DNA from: Luteitalea sp.
GTDB lineage: Bacteria > Acidobacteriota > Vicinamibacteria > Vicinamibacterales > Vicinamibacteraceae
Direction: 5' to 3'
NCBI GenBank assembly: GCA_009377605.1
Contig: WHTT01000072.1
Span: forward strand, 1-32,409
DNA length: 32,409 nucleotides
Below, in pieces: positions 29,836 through 32,409 of the stretch. How positions within the stretch are numbered: position 1 is the stretch's first letter; every line of letters starts with the position of its first letter. Under the pieces are notes generated by a model that worked only from the letters and a program-made list of their open reading frames with translations, was not told the DNA's origin and ran no database searches. A program made the position numbers and the translations under genes.

Positions 29836-32409
29836 AGCTGCTGCAGCACGGCACCGAGCTGTTTCAGCTCTTCGCCGTAGCGTGCCCAGTCACCTGTCCG
29901 TTGCGCGGCAACCGCGCGCTGATAGTGCTCGTGCGCACGAGCGAGGAGGGTGCGTGTGGCCTCGTCGACCGTCGTGGTCGCTGTCTCGGGAGCCATCTGT
30001 TGCGGTGCCTCGGCTGCTCTGCGCTCGGTGGTCATGCTGGCTGGACGAGGCTTCGCAGGGAAGAGGCGCTCGAGCGCGGCGTCGAGCGTCGGCTCCATGA
30101 CGATCTGGTTCTGGTAGGCGACGATGACCCGTCTCATCTCAACGATGCGCCCGCCTGATGCGCGGAGGTACAGGGGGCGAACGTAGATGAGAGATTCTTC
30201 GATGGGGATGACCAACAGCGTGCCGAGGATGACCTCGGCTCCCTGCTGGTTCCACAGCGTGATCTGCGGCGCAATCACCTGATCTTGACTGATTCGCGCA
30301 ACAATCTGCCGCGGGCCAAAAATCAGCTTCTGTTTCGGGAACTGAAACACCATGAGCCGGCCGTAGTTCGGCCCATCGCTCCGAGCGACCATCCACGCCG
30401 CGAGGTTGTCTTTCTGGCGCGGCGTAAACGGCAGCATCTGAATGAACTCGACGTCGCGCTCGCCCGGCACCTTCATGATCGTGTAATACGGCTCCATGCG
30501 ATCAGGCTGCCCGCCGCGAACGTCGAGCGCGGGGACCTCCCATTGGTCCTCTCGGTTGTAGAAGACCGCCGGACTCTGCATGTGGTATGTCGCGTAGATG
30601 GACGTCTGCACCGTAAAGATGTCCTGCGGATAGCGCATCCGCGCGCGCAGGCCCGTCGGCATCTCGGAGAGTGGGCGGAGCAGCCCGGGGAACGCGCGCT
30701 GGAGCGTGAGCGCTATCGGATCCTCGGGGTCGACGAGATAGAACGTGGTGGTGCCGTGATACGCGTCGATGACCGCCTTGACCGAGTTGCGGATGTAGTT
30801 GGTGCCGTCGTCGAGCGCATTCGAGTACGGGTAATAACGGCTCGTGGTGTAGGCATCCTGTATCCAGTACAGGCGGCCTTCGTCAATCGCGAGATAGGGG
30901 TCGCGGTCGTAGGTCAAGAACGGCGCGATCCTTTCGACGCGCTCGGGAACGCGCCTATAGTAAAGGACACGGCTACCACCAGAGAGGTCGTTCGAGAGCA
31001 GTGTCTTGGCAGACCGGAAGCGGATGGCAAACAGGAGCTTTCGAAACAAGCTGCCGACCGAGACGCCGCCACGTCCTTCGTAGCTGCCGTAGACGTTGTC
31101 TTCCCCCTGCGGATAATCGAACTCTCGCGTGGCCGTGGTGACGAAGACGTGGTCGTTCGACCTCTCGCCAAAATAGATGGCCGGCTGCGTGACACGGAGG
31201 TCCACAGAGGAGTCGGGCGGCAGATTCCTGATGAAGAGCACCGGCAAGCCTTCGCTGGTCGACTCGTTGACCGGGCCCAGCGTCAGGCCGTAGCCGTGTG
31301 TGAACGTCATGCGCTCGTTGACCCAGCTCCGGTTGGGGAGACTCTCCGAGTTGAGTTCGCGAGCGGAGAGCATGACCTGCCGGTATTCACCGTCGATGGT
31401 GTAGCGGTCGTTGTCGACCGACACGAAATCGTAGTACGTGCGGATCGCTTGGATTTGCGAATACGTATCGAGGACGGGCTCGTGATCCCAGAGCCGCACA
31501 TTGCTCAGCGTTCCCGCGTTGGCCTCGATGTCGGCCCGGGTCAGCGTGGCGTCGCCCGAGAGCTGGCGCTCGGCGACCTGGTCGACGCCGAACGCCTCGC
31601 GGGTAGCCTTGATGTTGTGAGTGATGTAAGGCGTCTCGGCTGTTTGCTCGTTGGGGGTCACGATGAAACGCTGCAACAGGGTCGCATACAACGCGCCGCC
31701 CAGCATCACCAGGACGTAGAGGGCAATGCTGCCGGCGAGCAACCATTTCTGCGGACGGAAAGCCCCCGCAACCGCCAGTGCTGCGGCGACGACGGCGACC
31801 GCCATCCGCACGTAGTAGGTCGGGATGCGAGCATGCACGTCCGCATACGAGGCTCCCTGGATGATCCCCGCCGGCGATAGCAAGACTCCCCGCAGACCCA
31901 GCCAGTCGCCGAAGACAACCGTGAGAAAGATACCAGCCGCGAGCCACCCAAGGTGCCGGCGCGCTGCCGCGCTGATCACGAAGCCGCGCTCGGCGCTCAG
32001 GCTCAGGCCGCCGCTCAGCACGTGTGCGAGCGCCACCGCCACTCCGGCCAACAGCAGCGTGGTGAACATCGTCTGTTGCACGATCCTGAGCCAGGGCCAA
32101 CTGAAGAGGTAGAAGGCGATATCGTGCCCCAGGATCGGATCGGCACGACCGACCTCGACGCCGCTCCAAAAGAGCAGCGCCGTGTCCCAATGGCTTCCGA
32201 TGCGGGTGGCGATCACGAGGGTTGCCACGATCGTGAGCCCCGCCGCAAACGGCCGCAGCCGCGCAGCATCCAGCGTGAGCGCCTGCGGCCCCTGGGGGGT
32301 CATGAAGACCACCTCGCGCCGCGGCAGCGTCGCAACCGCGTGGCGGACATTCCACCACAGGAACGGCAGGACGACCGCGAAAGCGGCCGTCCACAGCAGC
32401 GACTTCGCA
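29778..32409 (-). CDS. UPF0182-family membrane protein, N-terminus beyond the window
   Basis: At least 877 codons; the frame stays open from the GTG at 32310-32312 to the window edge (KSLLWTAAFAVVLPFLWWNV), so the true start lies outside. The N-terminal third has several membrane helices with GHDIAFYLFSWPWLRIVQ and GDWLGLRG, family landmarks. The large soluble part contains YITHNIKATREAFGVD, NVRLWDHEPVL, YYDFVSVDNDRYTIDG, REFDYPQGEDNVY, IAPFLTYDRDPYL and SNALDDGTNYIRNSVKAVIDAYHG, all UPF0182-typical. Function is unknown. The C-terminus has an Ala/Arg-rich helix and an odd Gly/Asp tail encoded by an intergenic-type repeat. Confidence 0.93.
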   Translation of the reverse strand, partial: AKSLLWTAAFAVVLPFLWWNVRHAVATLPRREVVFMTPQGPQALTLDAARLRPFAAGLTIVATLVIATRIGSHWDTALLFWSGVEVGRADPILGHDIAFYLFSWPWLRIVQQTMFTTLLLAGVAVALAHVLSGGLSLSAERGFVISAAARRHLGWLAAGIFLTVVFGDWLGLRGVLLSPAGIIQGASYADVHARIPTYYVRMAVAVVAAALAVAGAFRPQKWLLAGSIALYVLVMLGGALYATLLQRFIVTPNEQTAETPYITHNIKATREAFGVDQVAERQLSGDATLTRADIEANAGTLSNVRLWDHEPVLDTYSQIQAIRTYYDFVSVDNDRYTIDGEYRQVMLSARELNSESLPNRSWVNERMTFTHGYGLTLGPVNESTSEGLPVLFIRNLPPDSSVDLRVTQPAIYFGERSNDHVFVTTATREFDYPQGEDNVYGSYEGRGGVSVGSLFRKLLFAIRFRSAKTLLSNDLSGGSRVLYYRRVPERVERIAPFLTYDRDPYLAIDEGRLYWIQDAYTTSRYYPYSNALDDGTNYIRNSVKAVIDAYHGTTTFYLVDPEDPIALTLQRAFPGLLRPLSEMPTGLRARMRYPQDIFTVQTSIYATYHMQSPAVFYNREDQWEVPALDVRGGQPDRMEPYYTIMKVPGERDVEFIQMLPFTPRQKDNLAAWMVARSDGPNYGRLMVFQFPKQKLIFGPRQIVARISQDQVIAPQITLWNQQGAEVILGTLLVIPIEESLIYVRPLYLRASGGRIVEMRRVIVAYQNQIVMEPTLDAALERLFPAKPRPASMTTERRAAEAPQQMAPETATTTVDEATRTLLARAHEHYQRAVAAQRTGDWARYGEELKQLGAVLQQLRDEEGSGDRDPGSGGIRD

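Noticed and set aside
30285-31880. A 531-codon frame opposite the UPF0182 gene
   Set aside because: Antisense shadow; UPF0182 landmarks occupy the minus strand throughout.

Overview
This is 32.4 kb of high-GC bacterial chromosome. I infer Acidobacteriota, most likely the Vicinamibacteria branch. The evidence is a PadR regulator paired with an ADOP-type permease, a VWFA-related protein of the acidobacterial type, FHA / Ser-Thr-kinase / TPR signalling genes, and many small palindromic repeats between genes. No rRNA, tRNA, transposase or CRISPR array was seen, and taxonomy was not tested by any search. I support 25 protein genes. The first (ADOP permease) and last (UPF0182 protein) run off the window edges.

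Layout. (1) 1-1410, minus: padR and its permease, with a visible promoter and a hairpin between the two genes. (2) 1437-5913: an accessory-looking block holding a GOB-like subclass B3 metallo-beta-lactamase-fold hydrolase, a RES/Xre toxin-antitoxin pair with a palindrome at its promoter, an AAA/DUF4143 ATPase with duplicated operator-like repeats at its start codon, and a Fic protein whose catalytic and inhibitory acidic residues are both replaced. (3) 6094-13153, minus: an M1-type metallopeptidase, a membrane SpoIIE/PP2C phosphatase, an alpha-oxoamine synthase (Kbl/BioF type) and a class I aminotransferase. (4) 13445-19015, plus: a VWA protein, an OmpA-domain envelope protein, a two-component pair (membrane HisKA kinase plus OmpR-type regulator) and a PEP-CTERM protein. 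(5) 19176-21560: an SDR reductase facing a MetF-like protein and a DUF4412-type secreted protein. (6) 21765-23459: a large polytopic membrane protein. (7) 23769-29657, plus: a compact operon of FHA-GAF protein, Ser/Thr kinase with TPRs, soluble NarL-type histidine kinase and LuxR-type regulator. This is the best candidate for an integrated signalling system. (8) 29778-32409, minus: UPF0182 membrane protein.

The intergenic DNA is unusual. At least six gene ends run directly into tandem 7-8 bp purine-rich repeats, and at several sites a reverse-complement block lies tens to about 200 bp away. One pair is a perfect 37-bp inverted repeat. A second class is REP-like: A4-5G4...C4T4-5 palindromes, related GGAACCGG...CCTTTTC hairpins and a 30-bp GTAGCGCAGGCC palindrome. 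One REP copy supplies the last 11 codons of a histidine kinase gene, and a heptad block supplies the C-terminal tail of the UPF0182 protein. Four genes lack a Shine-Dalgarno sequence but have a TAYAST hexamer 6-8 nt before the start codon, which suggests leaderless transcripts.
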